Shown piece by piece: positions 16,151-24,630 of a DNA stretch of 64,000 nucleotides. A program made the translations under genes and the position numbers. The notes under the pieces were generated by a model. It was not told where the DNA came from. It searched no databases and saw nothing but the letters and a program-made list of their open reading frames with translations. How positions within the stretch are numbered: the first letter of the stretch is position 1; every line of letters begins with the position of its first letter. The DNA is from Kribbella sandramycini (GTDB taxonomy: Bacteria; Actinomycetota; Actinomycetes; Propionibacteriales; Kribbellaceae): the NCBI RefSeq assembly GCF_013131805.1, contig NZ_JABJRC010000007.1, positions 186,001 through 250,000 on the forward strand, given 5' to 3'.

Positions 16151-16492
16151 TCAGTACTGCGGAGTAGCCCAGAGTTCAGACTCGTCCCAGGCGGCGTAGA
16201 AGTCCTCCCGGCTCAGCTCCCGCAACCCCCACGCCTCCCGATCGAGCGCCGTATCGGTCAGCATCCCTGCGTCATCCGCGACGCGCTGCCACCAGTACCG
16301 TGTGATCTCGCCGTCCTCCCGGACGCCGAGCTGCCGCACCACAACCCACTCCCGCTCGTGCCAAACGGCCTCGAACAACCAGTCCGTCCCGTCATCGGCC
16401 GCGCGCGCCCCGTACGTCCGCGGCGCCGTCCCCCGATCCAGCTCCCGAATCAGCTCCGCGTAGTACGTCTGGACATCCGGAAGGCTGCTCAT
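16151..16492 (-). CDS. Hypothetical protein
   Basis: A 113-residue soluble protein, rich in Trp and acidic residues (DWLFEAVWHEREWVVVRQLG, ITRYWWQRVADDAG, FYAAWDESELWATPQY). ATG 16492 is the most likely start because upstream codons lack similarity to coding sequence and run into the terminator of ilvE. I do not recognise the family. It lies between ilvE and the cimA leader on the same strand and could be a separate transcription unit. Confidence 0.6.
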   Translation of the reverse strand: MSSLPDVQTYYAELIRELDRGTAPRTYGARAADDGTDWLFEAVWHEREWVVVRQLGVREDGEITRYWWQRVADDAGMLTDTALDREAWGLRELSREDFYAAWDESELWATPQY

Positions 16493-16538
16493 GGCACCTG
16501 ACCCTATCGGCGGGGGCTGAGAGGAAGCTGTGAAAGCA

Positions 16539-16570
16539 GAAACCTCCCCGGCAAGCACCGGGGAGGTTTC
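16539..16570 (-). terminator. Terminator after ilvE
   Basis: A perfect 13-bp stem (GAAACCTCCCCGG at 16539-16551 with CCGGGGAGGTTTC at 16558-16570, six-base loop) lies just past the ilvE stop codon. On the reverse strand it is followed by a short T-rich stretch. Confidence 0.8.
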
Positions 16571-16580
16571 GGTGAACGGC

Positions 16581-17669
16581 TCAGCAGACGCGGGTCATCC
16601 AGTTGTGCGGGTCGGCGGCGCGGCCGTACTGGACGTCGAGGAGGGCGCTGCGGACGGCGGTGGTCACCGGGCCGCTGTTGCCGTCGGCCACCTGCACCTC
16701 GCCGTCCTTCCACTTCAAGGAGGCGACCGGGGTGATGACGGCGGCTGTGCCGCAGGCGAAGACCTCGCGGATCTTGCCGGACGCCGCGCCCTCGCGCCAC
16801 TCGTCGACCGAGATCTTGCGCTCGGTCACCGGGTGACCGAGGTCGGTGACGAGTTTGAGGATGGAGTCCCGGGTGACGCCCTCGAGGATGGTGCCGGACA
16901 GCTCCGGCGTCACCACCGAGTTGTCGTCGAGGACGAAGTACAGGTTCATGCCACCGAGCTCTTCGACCCACTGCTTCTCGATCGCGTCCAGGAAGGCGAC
17001 CTGGTCACAGCCCTGCTCGATCGCCTCGGCCTGGGCCAGCAGCGACGCGGCGTAGTTGCCGCCGGTCTTGGCCGCGCCCGTGCCACCGGGGGCCGCGCGG
17101 GTGTACTCCTCGCTCAGCCAGATCCGGACCGGCTTGACGCCGCCGCTGAAGTACGACCCGGCGGGTGACGCGATCACGCAGTACGTCACCTGGGCCGACG
17201 GGCGGACGCCGAGGAACGGATCCGACCCGAACATGAACGGGCGCAGGTAGAGCGACGTCTCGCCGCCGCTCGGCACCCAGGCCTGGTCCAGCTCGACGAG
17301 GCGGCGGACCGACTCCAGGAAGGCGGCCTCGGGCAGCTCCGGGAGCGCGAGCCGGCGGGCCGACTTCGCGAACCGGGCGGCGTTCGCCTCGGGGCGGAAC
17401 AGGTGGATCGAGTCGTCGGGATGCCGGTAGGCCTTCATCCCCTCGAAGATGGTCTGGGCGTAGTGGAACACCGCGGTCGCCGGAGACAGCTCCAGCGGCC
17501 CGTAGGCGGTGATCCGCGCGTCGTGCCAGCCCTTGTCCTTGGTCCACGTGGCGATCGCCATGTGGTCGGAGAAGTTCTGCCCGAACCCCGGGTTCTCCAG
17601 GGTCTGGGCGCGCTGGTCGTCGCTGGCCGGTTGGGTGTTCGGCTCAACAAGGAACTCGAAGGCGCTCAT
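16581..17669 (-). CDS. ilvE: Branched-chain amino acid aminotransferase
   Basis: A 362-residue fold-type IV PLP enzyme. Recognisable blocks are FEGMKAYR, FRPEANAARFAKSARRLALP, the PLP lysine region KTGGNYAASL, EELGGMNLYFV, and the C-terminal EVFACGTAAVITPV. It performs the last transamination of Leu, Ile and Val synthesis, in the cytosol. It follows leuB by 41 bp on the same strand and ends at a strong terminator, so leuB-ilvE (with the small gene upstream) is probably one operon. Confidence 0.94.
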   Translation of the reverse strand: MSAFEFLVEPNTQPASDDQRAQTLENPGFGQNFSDHMAIATWTKDKGWHDARITAYGPLELSPATAVFHYAQTIFEGMKAYRHPDDSIHLFRPEANAARFAKSARRLALPELPEAAFLESVRRLVELDQAWVPSGGETSLYLRPFMFGSDPFLGVRPSAQVTYCVIASPAGSYFSGGVKPVRIWLSEEYTRAAPGGTGAAKTGGNYAASLLAQAEAIEQGCDQVAFLDAIEKQWVEELGGMNLYFVLDDNSVVTPELSGTILEGVTRDSILKLVTDLGHPVTERKISVDEWREGAASGKIREVFACGTAAVITPVASLKWKDGEVQVADGNSGPVTTAVRSALLDVQYGRAADPHNWMTRVC

Positions 17670-17710
17670 GAGCGCACCGTACCTCTTGTTGGACTGGTCA
17701 TGCGAGGCTC

Positions 17711-18760
17711 TCAGCCGGCCGCGCGCTTGGCGATCGCGTCGCCGATCTCGGCCGTCGTCCGGACGCTGCCGGTGCGCTCCTCGATATCCGCGGTGACGGC
17801 GTCCTCGATGGCGCGCGCCGCCGCGGGCAGGCCGAGGTGCTCCAGCAGCAGGGCCGCGGACAGGATCGCAGCGGTCGGGTCGGCCTTCTGCTGACCGGCG
17901 ATATCCGGCGCGGAGCCGTGCACCGGCTCGAACATGCTCGGGGCCGTCCGGTCCGGGTTGATGTTGCCGCTGGCGGCCAGCCCGATCCCGCCGGAGATCG
18001 CCGCGGCCAGGTCGGTGATGATGTCGCCGAACAGGTTGTCGGTGACGATCACGTCGAAGCGGGCCGGGTCGGTGACCAGGAAGATGGTCGCCGCGTCCAC
18101 GTGCAGGTAGTCGACCGCGATCTCGGGGAAGTCGGCCTTGACCTTCTCCACCGTCCGCGTCCACAGGTGACCGGCGTGCACGAGCACGTTGTTCTTGTGC
18201 ACCAGCGTGAGCTTCTTCCGCGGCCGCGCCTGGGCCCGGGCGAACGCATCCCGGACGACGCGCTCGACGCCGTACGCCGTGTTCACCGACACCTCGGTCG
18301 CGATCTCGGCCGGCGTGCCGACCCGGAGCGCGCCGCCGTTGCCGACGTACGGGCCCTCGGTGCCCTCGCGGACGACGACGAAGTCGACCTCGCCCGGGTT
18401 CGCCAGCGGCGAGCCGACCGACGGGTAGATCTTCGAGGGCCGCAGGTTCACGTAGTGGTCGAGGGTGAAGCGGAGCTTGAGCAGCAGACCGCGCTCGAGG
18501 ACGCCGGACGGGACGGTCGGGTCGCCGACGGCGCCGAGCAGGATCGCGTCGTGTTTGCGAATCTCCTCGAGCTCGGCGTCCGGCAGGGTCTCGCCGGTGG
18601 CGTGCCAGCGCTTCGCGCCGAGGTCGTACTCGGTCCGCTCGAACGTCACGCCGTGCTGCGCGGCCACCGCGTCGAGGACCTTGAGCGCCTCGGTGGTGAC
18701 CTCCGGTCCGATCCCGTCCCCGGGAACGACGGCCAGCGTGAAGTTCTTGTTGTCGCTCAC
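17711..18760 (-). CDS. leuB: 3-isopropylmalate dehydrogenase
   Basis: A 349-residue dehydrogenase starting at GTG 18760. It has PGDGIGPEV, the substrate-arginine segments LLLKLRFTLDHYVNLRP, VVVREGTEGPYVG, the VHKNNVL lysine region, and the metal-binding aspartates in VTDNLFGDIITD. The C-terminal MFEPVHGSAPDIAGQ is the NAD site. It oxidatively decarboxylates 3-isopropylmalate in leucine synthesis. Its GTG overlaps the stop of a 51-residue upstream gene (GTGA). Confidence 0.95.
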   Translation of the reverse strand: MSDNKNFTLAVVPGDGIGPEVTTEALKVLDAVAAQHGVTFERTEYDLGAKRWHATGETLPDAELEEIRKHDAILLGAVGDPTVPSGVLERGLLLKLRFTLDHYVNLRPSKIYPSVGSPLANPGEVDFVVVREGTEGPYVGNGGALRVGTPAEIATEVSVNTAYGVERVVRDAFARAQARPRKKLTLVHKNNVLVHAGHLWTRTVEKVKADFPEIAVDYLHVDAATIFLVTDPARFDVIVTDNLFGDIITDLAAAISGGIGLAASGNINPDRTAPSMFEPVHGSAPDIAGQQKADPTAAILSAALLLEHLGLPAAARAIEDAVTADIEERTGSVRTTAEIGDAIAKRAAG

Positions 18761-18912
18761 TTCTTGGGTTCTCCCCCGTTGTCGCGGCGGTTCATGGCCT
18801 CTTGGACAGCCTTGACCTCGGCACTCGCCGGGCGGGACGGCTTACGGCGGCGCGCCGCCTTCCGCTCGCGGCCGTCGATCGCGGGCCAATCGGCTGGATA
18901 CATGTCGTACAT
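18757..18912 (-). CDS. Small basic protein translationally coupled to leuB
   Basis: A 51-residue protein: a short MYDMYPADWPAIDG head, then a very basic segment (RERKAARRRKPSR) and a helical tail (AEVKAVQEAMNRRDNGG). ATG 18912 has GGGGAGAG upstream, and the stop overlaps the leuB GTG by four bases. I do not recognise the family. A possible longer frame upstream would add a CPHC...C cysteine cluster, but that DNA is AT-richer and looks like promoter sequence. Confidence 0.65.
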   Translation of the reverse strand: MYDMYPADWPAIDGRERKAARRRKPSRPASAEVKAVQEAMNRRDNGGEPKK

Positions 18913-19059
18913 GCTGCACTCTCCCCGGTTGGACATGGGCGGCAGGATGGGCCCGAATTTACTCTGGCATGCGACTATTTCGCCACAATGCGGGCATCTC
19001 ATCCCGATATGTGAGATACCGGTGCAGGGACTGGACCGCGGCTGTGCAACTCTCAACCG

Positions 19060-19626
19060 GTGAGCGCTCCTCCAGAACTGCCGCCGCTGGTTTCCGCGGC
19101 CCTCAGCCTCTCCGGACGCCGGGGATTCGTCAGCTCCACCCGCAACGAGACGGGCCGGCTGCTGGCCACCCTGGCCGCGTCCAAGACCGGCCTGCTCGGT
19201 GAGCTCGGCACCGGCTGCGGCGTCGGCTCGGCCTGGTTGCGCAGCGGCGCCAACGAAGGCACCAAGATCGTCACCGCCGAGAGCGACCCGCAGCTGGCCC
19301 AGGCAGTGGCCGAGCTGTTCGCCGACGACGAGCGGATCGAGGTCGTCTCCGCCGACTGGACGGCGCTGATCGAGCGCGGCCCCTTCCAGCTCCTGTTCGT
19401 CGACGCCCGCGAGGCCAAACTCTCCGCCCGCGACGTGATCGCCGACGTCGTCGAACCCGGCGGCTTCGTCGTCCTCGACGACTTCACCCCCTCCGCCGTC
19501 TGGCCCCCCATGTACGAAGGCCGCGTCGACACCCTCCGCCAGGAATGGCTGATGGACCCCCGCTTCACCACCGTCGAGGTCATGGTCGCCCCCGACGCCG
19601 CCGTCCTCCTGGCCACCCGCCGCTAG
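19060..19626 (+). CDS. SAM-dependent O-methyltransferase-like protein
   Basis: A 188-residue protein starting at GTG. It has SAM motif I GELGTGCGVGSAWL, an acidic end of strand 2 (VTAESD), motif II-like FQLLFVDA, and VVEPGGFVVLDDFTPS, which fits the class I catechol-type O-methyltransferase fold. The substrate is unknown. It is divergent from the leuB operon, and a pair of terminator hairpins separates it from the convergent serA. Confidence 0.8.
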   Translation: MSAPPELPPLVSAALSLSGRRGFVSSTRNETGRLLATLAASKTGLLGELGTGCGVGSAWLRSGANEGTKIVTAESDPQLAQAVAELFADDERIEVVSADWTALIERGPFQLLFVDAREAKLSARDVIADVVEPGGFVVLDDFTPSAVWPPMYEGRVDTLRQEWLMDPRFTTVEVMVAPDAAVLLATRR

Positions 19627-19750
19627 CCGTACCGACGGACGGGTGGTGGTCCCGTCACGGGCCACTGCCCAGGCGGGAGTCGGCCATCGAAACCGGTCGG
19701 TCGGGCCACCTCTACCCGTTGATCGGTACGCGCGACGCCGGACATGGGTC

Positions 19751-19809
19751 GGGCCCGGACACTTGGGTCCGGGCCCTGGCCAGCCACCATGCGCCTGCGG
19801 GTGGCTGGC
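19751..19809. terminator. Bidirectional terminator between the methyltransferase and serA
   Basis: Two perfect stems lie between the convergent genes. GGGCCCGGAC (19751-19760) pairs with GTCCGGGCCC (19767-19776), and GCCAGCCACC (19779-19788) pairs with GGTGGCTGGC (19800-19809). Both face both transcripts. Confidence 0.75.
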
Positions 19810-19840
19810 TACCTGTTAGTTAAACAGCCGGGAGGTCTAG

Positions 19841-21439
19841 TCAGGCGTCCAGGTCCACAGTGCGGGCGGTGTCGGCCTGGACGACGGAGGCGATGTCGTC
19901 GAGGAGGGCGGGGGCTACGGCGGAGTCGACGGAGAGGGCGACCAGGGCCTTGCCGCCCTTGCGGTCGCGGCTGACCTGCATGCCGGCGATGTTGACGTCG
20001 GCGTCGCCGAGGATGCGGCCGATCTGGCCGACGATACCGGGGCGGTCCTCGTAGGTGAAGAAGGCCAGGTGGGCGGCCAGCTCGACCTCGACGTCGAAGC
20101 CGTCGACCTCGACCAGGCGCTCCGACTGGCGGACGCCGACCAGCGTGCCGCTGACCGAGACCTGGGCGCCGTCGGCGAGGGTGCCGCGCAGGGTGATCAG
20201 GTTGCGGTGCTCGGGGCTCTCGTGGTCGGTGATGAGCCGGACCTCGAGACCCCGCTCGGCGGCCAGCAGCGGCGCGTTGACGTAGGAGACGTTGTCCTCG
20301 ACCACGTCGGCGAAGACGCCCTTGAGCGCGGCGAGCTCCAGCACCTTGACGTCGTACTGGGTGATCTCGCCGCGGACCTCGACGTCGAGCTGCTGCGCGA
20401 CGCCGCCGGCCAGCGCGGTGAAGATCCGGCCGAGCTTCTCGGTCAGCGCGATCCCCGGCCGGACGTCCTCGGCGATCACGCCGCCCTGGACGTTGACGGC
20501 GTCCGGGACGAGCTCACCCGACAGCGCCAGCCGGACCGACTTCGCGACGGCGATACCGGCCTTCTCCTGGGCCTCGTCGGTGGAGGCGCCGAGGTGCGGC
20601 GTGGCGACGACGTTCTCGAACTCGAACAGCGGCGAGTCGGTGCACGGCTCCTTGGCGAAGACGTCCAGGCCGGCGGCCGCGACGCGGCCCTCCTTGAGCG
20701 CCGAGTACAGCGCGGTCTCGTCGACGATGCCGCCGCGGGCGGCGTTCACGATGATGACCTCGGGCTTGACCTTGTGCAGCTGCTCGTCGCCGATCAGGCC
20801 GATCGTCTCCGGCGTCTTCGGCAGGTGGACCGAGATGAAGTCCGACGCGGCGAGCAGCTCGTCGAGCGACGCCAGCCGGACGCCCATCTGCGCGGCGCGG
20901 CCGGCCTGTACGTACGGGTCGTAGGCGATCACGTTCATGCCGAAGGCGGCCAGCCGCTGCGCGACCAGGACGCCGATCTTGCCCAGGCCGACGATGCCGA
21001 CGGTCTTCTCGAACAACTCGACGCCGGAATACTTGCTGCGCTTCCACTCGCCGTTCTTCAGCGACTGGTCGGCGGCCGGCACCCGGCGGGCGGCGGCCAG
21101 CAGCAGCGCGACCGCGAGCTCGGCGGCGCTGACGATGTTGGAGGTCGGCGCGTTCACGACCATCACGCCGGCCTGGGTGGCGGCCTTCACGTCGACGTTG
21201 TCCAGGCCGACCCCGGCGCGGGCGACGACCTTCAGCTTCTTCGCCGCGGCCAGCGCCTCGGCGTCCACCTTGGTGGCGCTGCGGATCAGGATCGCGTCGA
21301 CGTCGGCGATCGCCTCGAGCAGCTGCCCGCGGTCGGCGCCGTTGGTGTTCCGGATCTCGAAATCGGGTCCGAGGGCCTCGACAGTGGCCGGGCTCAGCTC
21401 TTCGGCGATCAGGACGACGGGACGAGTCACATCAGTCAT
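19841..21439 (-). CDS. serA: D-3-phosphoglycerate dehydrogenase
   Basis: A 532-residue long-form SerA. The catalytic domain shows ARAGVGLDNVDV, the NAD-binding VGIVGLGKIG, the Arg in NAARGGIVDE, a Glu in FAKEP and the His of TPHLGAST. An intervening (ASB) domain (about 315-450) and a C-terminal ACT domain (FFTYEDRPGIVGQIGRILGD) follow. It oxidises 3-phosphoglycerate, the first step of serine synthesis, with probable serine feedback through the ACT domain. Its place between leuB and ilvC is conserved in Streptomyces. Confidence 0.95.
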   Translation of the reverse strand: MTDVTRPVVLIAEELSPATVEALGPDFEIRNTNGADRGQLLEAIADVDAILIRSATKVDAEALAAAKKLKVVARAGVGLDNVDVKAATQAGVMVVNAPTSNIVSAAELAVALLLAAARRVPAADQSLKNGEWKRSKYSGVELFEKTVGIVGLGKIGVLVAQRLAAFGMNVIAYDPYVQAGRAAQMGVRLASLDELLAASDFISVHLPKTPETIGLIGDEQLHKVKPEVIIVNAARGGIVDETALYSALKEGRVAAAGLDVFAKEPCTDSPLFEFENVVATPHLGASTDEAQEKAGIAVAKSVRLALSGELVPDAVNVQGGVIAEDVRPGIALTEKLGRIFTALAGGVAQQLDVEVRGEITQYDVKVLELAALKGVFADVVEDNVSYVNAPLLAAERGLEVRLITDHESPEHRNLITLRGTLADGAQVSVSGTLVGVRQSERLVEVDGFDVEVELAAHLAFFTYEDRPGIVGQIGRILGDADVNIAGMQVSRDRKGGKALVALSVDSAVAPALLDDIASVVQADTARTVDLDA

Positions 21440-21520
21440 GGGAGAAATCTCCTGCGAAAGCGGTAGGGGCTCGTAAAAGGTTCAGAGCACCGCGCTGTGC
21501 CCGCCGAAAGTCATCGTACC

Positions 21521-22708
21521 TCAGGTCGATTCACAGGGACGCGGGTCGGTCATGGGGCGGGACTGGTCGATCAGGAGGGTCCGGCCGGACCACACCAGTT
21601 TGTATCTGGTGTCGAGGCGGTTACAGGTCTGGCCGCCGGACTGGTGGGCCGTCGAGGCGAACAGCGCGAGGAACGACATCCGCACGTTGACGCTGTTGTC
21701 GGCGTTCTGGGTGATCTCGGTGAGCACCGGGTTGAAGAAGTACGTCGTCTGGTGGCTGCGCCGGTCCTGCTCCACGCTGAGCGCACCCGCGAGCCGTGGC
21801 GAGTAGACGGCGCGGACGGCCTGGAAATCGTGCCGGTTCTGCAGCGTCAGGTAGTTGGCCAGCGTCTTCTGCGCCTGGGTCGCGAGCTGGGTGGGCGCGA
21901 CCTGCAGTTTCGGCGTGACCGCGCTCGCCGGGCCGCGGGACTCGTCACACCGGCCGCCGAGGTCGGCGACGCCGTCCGTCTGGGCGACGTACCCCTTCAG
22001 CTCCGCGGCCGGGACGATGCGGGCGGCCGCGACGTTCTCGCCGACGACCATGCCGACCAGCTCACCCGAGCGACTGACCACCGGGCCGCCGAGCTTGCCG
22101 AGGTTCATCACCTCGCTCAGCGGGCGCGGACGGCGTACCGACTCGACGGTCTGGACAGTCAGCTCACCGGACTGCGTGTAGCCGATCAGCGCCCGCGCCG
22201 CCTGCGGATCCGGCGTACCGGTAGCCAGGGGCAACGTTCGCGCGCTCGGCGCGCCAATCACCTGCAGCAACGCGATGCCGTTCCCGGCACGCAGCACGTT
22301 GGCACGCCGGACCAGGCCGTCGGAGGTGATCACCGCAACACCCTTGGCCTCCTGTACGGCGATGGCTGCGGTCAGAACGAGCCCATCACCCACAATGCTG
22401 CCGGTGCCCTCGCCAGTACCGCTGCAGGTCGTTGCGAGCACTCGCACCACACTCGGCTTCGCTGCGGCCAGCGCCTCGGCAGTGTCGATCGACAGCCGGT
22501 CCTGCCGGACGAACCAGCCAGTGGCCGCGCCACCGGCGACAACCAGCAGCAGGACGACGAAACCGGCCAGAAAGCGACCGAAGAGCCAGGGCCCACGCTG
22601 CGGCGCCGGAGTACGCGGCCGGCTCGGCTGCAGCTGTGTCAGCGGAGGCGCACCCGCGGGAACCCGCCGGGGCGGTCGCGGCGGCGCCGGCCTGCCGTGG
22701 TGCACCAC
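21521..22708 (-). CDS. Membrane-anchored trypsin-like protein with a degenerate catalytic triad
   Basis: A 395-residue protein. GTG 22708 is chosen because GAGGAGGG lies eight bases upstream. A Pro/Arg-rich cytoplasmic N-terminus is followed by one membrane helix (about 43-63, FLAGFVVLLLVVAGGAATGW) and an extracytoplasmic HtrA/trypsin-like beta-barrel. All three catalytic positions appear lost: the usual TNxHVV is TAAIAV, the SDIALL-type Asp is GNGIALLQV, and the GNSGGP serine is GKLGGPV. It is thus probably a pseudoprotease or binding domain. A C-terminal domain of about 130 residues has an NTF2-like look. Extracellular role unknown. Confidence 0.75.
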   Translation of the reverse strand: MVHHGRPAPPRPPRRVPAGAPPLTQLQPSRPRTPAPQRGPWLFGRFLAGFVVLLLVVAGGAATGWFVRQDRLSIDTAEALAAAKPSVVRVLATTCSGTGEGTGSIVGDGLVLTAAIAVQEAKGVAVITSDGLVRRANVLRAGNGIALLQVIGAPSARTLPLATGTPDPQAARALIGYTQSGELTVQTVESVRRPRPLSEVMNLGKLGGPVVSRSGELVGMVVGENVAAARIVPAAELKGYVAQTDGVADLGGRCDESRGPASAVTPKLQVAPTQLATQAQKTLANYLTLQNRHDFQAVRAVYSPRLAGALSVEQDRRSHQTTYFFNPVLTEITQNADNSVNVRMSFLALFASTAHQSGGQTCNRLDTRYKLVWSGRTLLIDQSRPMTDPRPCEST

Positions 22709-22796
22709 CGAATGACCCTCCTCGCTGAACGAACCACGCTGCGTCCCGATTCTGCCAGGTCGGACGGGCACCGCACGGCCTTTCCGGGACACGGCA

Positions 22797-22832
22797 AAGG
22801 CCCGGTCCATCCACCTGAATGGTCCGGGCCTT
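22797..22832 (-). terminator. Terminator after the ilvBNC operon
   Basis: AAGGCCCGG...CCAT pairs with ATGG...CCGGGCCTT across 22797-22832. The hairpin lies between the ilvC stop codon and the start of the pseudoprotease gene. Confidence 0.75.
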
Positions 22833-22847
22833 CGGCGTACGGCTCTA

Positions 22848-23879
22848 TCAGCGGGCGGCAGTGCCTTCGACGTAGTCCTCGTCGTGCGACTTGACCCACG
22901 CCATCAGCGCGCGCAGCTCCTTGCCGGTGGCCTCGATCGGGTGCGACTCGCTGGCCTTGCGGAACTCGGCGAACTCCGGCGCGCCGGCGTCCTGGTCGGC
23001 GATGAAGCGGTTGGCGAAGGTGCCGTCGACGATGTCGTTCAGCACGTCCTTCATCCGGGCCTTGACCGACGCGTCGATGACGCGCGGGCCGGAGACGTAG
23101 TCGCCGTACTCGGCGGTGTCGGAGACCGACCAGCGCTGCTTGGCGATGCCGCCCTCGTACATCAGGTCGACGATCAGCTTCAGCTCGTGCAGGCACTCGA
23201 AGTACGCGACCTCGGGCTGGTAGCCCGCCTCGGTCAGCGTCTCGAACCCGGCCTGGACGAGCGCGGACACGCCACCGCAGAGGACGGCCTGCTCACCGAA
23301 CAGGTCGGTCTCGGTCTCCTCGGTGAAGGTGGTCTTGATCCCGCCGGCCCGCAGGCCGCCAATGCCCTTGGCGTAGGACAGCGCGAGGTCCCAGGCCTTG
23401 CCGGAGGCGTCCTGCTCGACCGCGACCAGCACCGGGACGCCGCGGCCCTCGGTGTACTCGCGGCGGACCAGGTGGCCCGGGCCCTTCGGGGCGACCATGA
23501 ACACGTCGACACCGGCCGGGGGCTTGATGTAGCCGAACCGGATGTTGAAGCCGTGCCCGAAGACGAGCGCGTCGCCGTCGGCCAGGTTGGGCTCGATCGC
23601 CTCGGCGTACAGCTTGCGCTGCGCCGGGTCCGGGGCGAGGACGACGATGACGTTGGCCTCTTCGACGGCCTCGGCCGGGGTGACGACCCGCAGGCCCTCG
23701 GCCTCCGCCTTGGCGCGGCTCTTCGAACCCTCGAGCAGGCCGACGCGGACGTCGACGCCGGAGTCGCGCAGCGACAGGGCGTGGGCGTGGCCCTGGGAAC
23801 CGTAGCCGAGGACGGCCACGCTCTTACCCTGGATCACCGACAGGTCGGCGTTGTCGTCGTAGAACATTTCTGCTGCCAC
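22848..23879 (-). CDS. ilvC: Ketol-acid reductoisomerase (class I)
   Basis: A 343-residue protein, probably from GTG 23879, which has AGGAG upstream. The NADPH motif VAVLGYGSQGHAHALSLRDS is present. The metal-binding C-terminal knotted domain has ETETDLFGEQAVLCGG and the Glu of YFECLHELKLIVDLMYEGG. It converts acetolactate or acetohydroxybutyrate to dihydroxy acids in Val/Leu/Ile synthesis. It is the last gene of ilvB-(sORF)-ilvN-ilvC. Confidence 0.96.
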   Translation of the reverse strand: MAAEMFYDDNADLSVIQGKSVAVLGYGSQGHAHALSLRDSGVDVRVGLLEGSKSRAKAEAEGLRVVTPAEAVEEANVIVVLAPDPAQRKLYAEAIEPNLADGDALVFGHGFNIRFGYIKPPAGVDVFMVAPKGPGHLVRREYTEGRGVPVLVAVEQDASGKAWDLALSYAKGIGGLRAGGIKTTFTEETETDLFGEQAVLCGGVSALVQAGFETLTEAGYQPEVAYFECLHELKLIVDLMYEGGIAKQRWSVSDTAEYGDYVSGPRVIDASVKARMKDVLNDIVDGTFANRFIADQDAGAPEFAEFRKASESHPIEATGKELRALMAWVKSHDEDYVEGTAAR

Positions 23880-23929
23880 TTGGAGCTTTCTCCTCTATTG
23901 ATGGGTACGGCGCTCAGCCACGCGGGCTG

Positions 23930-24553
23930 TTATCTGGCCGCGGTACGGCCCGGCGGCGGCGCCGGCACCGGGTGGTGACGTTCTGCTGGGGGCTGCGCCT
24001 GCACTGCCGGGGTCCCCGACTGGACGTGCGGCGGCGGCACCGGGACCGGCCGCAGCGTGCGGTCGGAGATGGAGCGGCTGCCCCGTCCGATCGCCACCAT
24101 GCCGGACTGCACCAGCTCGCGGACGCCGAAGGGTTCCAGCACCCGGAGCATGGCCTCGAGTTTCTCGGGATTGCCGGTCGCCTCGATCGTGATCGCGTCC
24201 GGTGCCACGTCCACCACCTTCGCACGGAACAGCTGGACGGTCTCCAGCACCTGCCCCCTGGTCAGGGTGTCGGCCTTCACCTTCACCAGCAGCAGTTCGC
24301 GCTGAACCGTCTGCGTGGGCTCCAGTTCGACGATCTTGATCACGTTCACCAGCTTGTTCAGCTGTTTGGTGATCTGCTCCAAAGGCTGCTCGTCCACGCT
24401 GACCGCGATGGTCATCCGGGACACCTCCGGGTGCTCGGTCGGACCGACCGCGAGTGAATCGATGTTGAACCCGCGCCGCGAGATCAACGCGGCCACGCGG
24501 GCCAGCACACCGTGCTTGTTCTCGACCAGAATGCTCAGCGTGTGTTTCGACAT
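23930..24553 (-). CDS. ilvN: Acetolactate synthase small (regulatory) subunit
   Basis: A 207-residue protein with an N-terminal ACT domain (LSILVENKHGVLARVAALIS, then RRGFNIDSLAVGPTEHP) and the usual C-terminal half (VRELVQSGMVAIGRG). The second of two adjacent ATG codons is preferred, five bases after GAGGA. It binds valine and activates and feedback-inhibits IlvB. About 45 residues of Pro-rich, low-complexity tail extend past the usual end at about residue 160, which is not typical of IlvN. It overlaps a possible 25-codon gene that fills the gap to ilvB. Confidence 0.93.
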   Translation of the reverse strand: MSKHTLSILVENKHGVLARVAALISRRGFNIDSLAVGPTEHPEVSRMTIAVSVDEQPLEQITKQLNKLVNVIKIVELEPTQTVQRELLLVKVKADTLTRGQVLETVQLFRAKVVDVAPDAITIEATGNPEKLEAMLRVLEPFGVRELVQSGMVAIGRGSRSISDRTLRPVPVPPPHVQSGTPAVQAQPPAERHHPVPAPPPGRTAAR

Positions 24554-24630
24554 CATCGTCCTCGCTTCGCTGCGGGCGCCGATGTCGCTCGGACGCTGTG
24601 CTGGATTGTGCCTTCGCTTCGCTCAGTCAC
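24553..24630 (-). CDS. Possible 25-residue peptide between ilvB and ilvN
   Basis: A GTG-initiated frame of 25 codons begins within the last base of the ilvB stop codon (TAGTG), five bases after a strong GAGGAG. It ends in a TGA embedded in the ilvN ATGATG. It is basic and shows no hydrophobic segment. The DNA also carries two copies of a GAGCGAAGCGA-like unit, a common actinobacterial intergenic repeat, so it may be a spacer that simply happens to be open. The tight coupling at both ends is the argument for translation. Confidence 0.35.
   Translation of the reverse strand: MTERSEGTIQHSVRATSAPAAKRGR

Noticed and set aside
18757..18990. Longer zinc-ribbon-like version of the leuB-coupled small protein (CPHC motif)
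   Set aside because: The extra DNA is AT-richer, looks like promoter sequence, and the ribosome-binding site belongs to ATG 18912.
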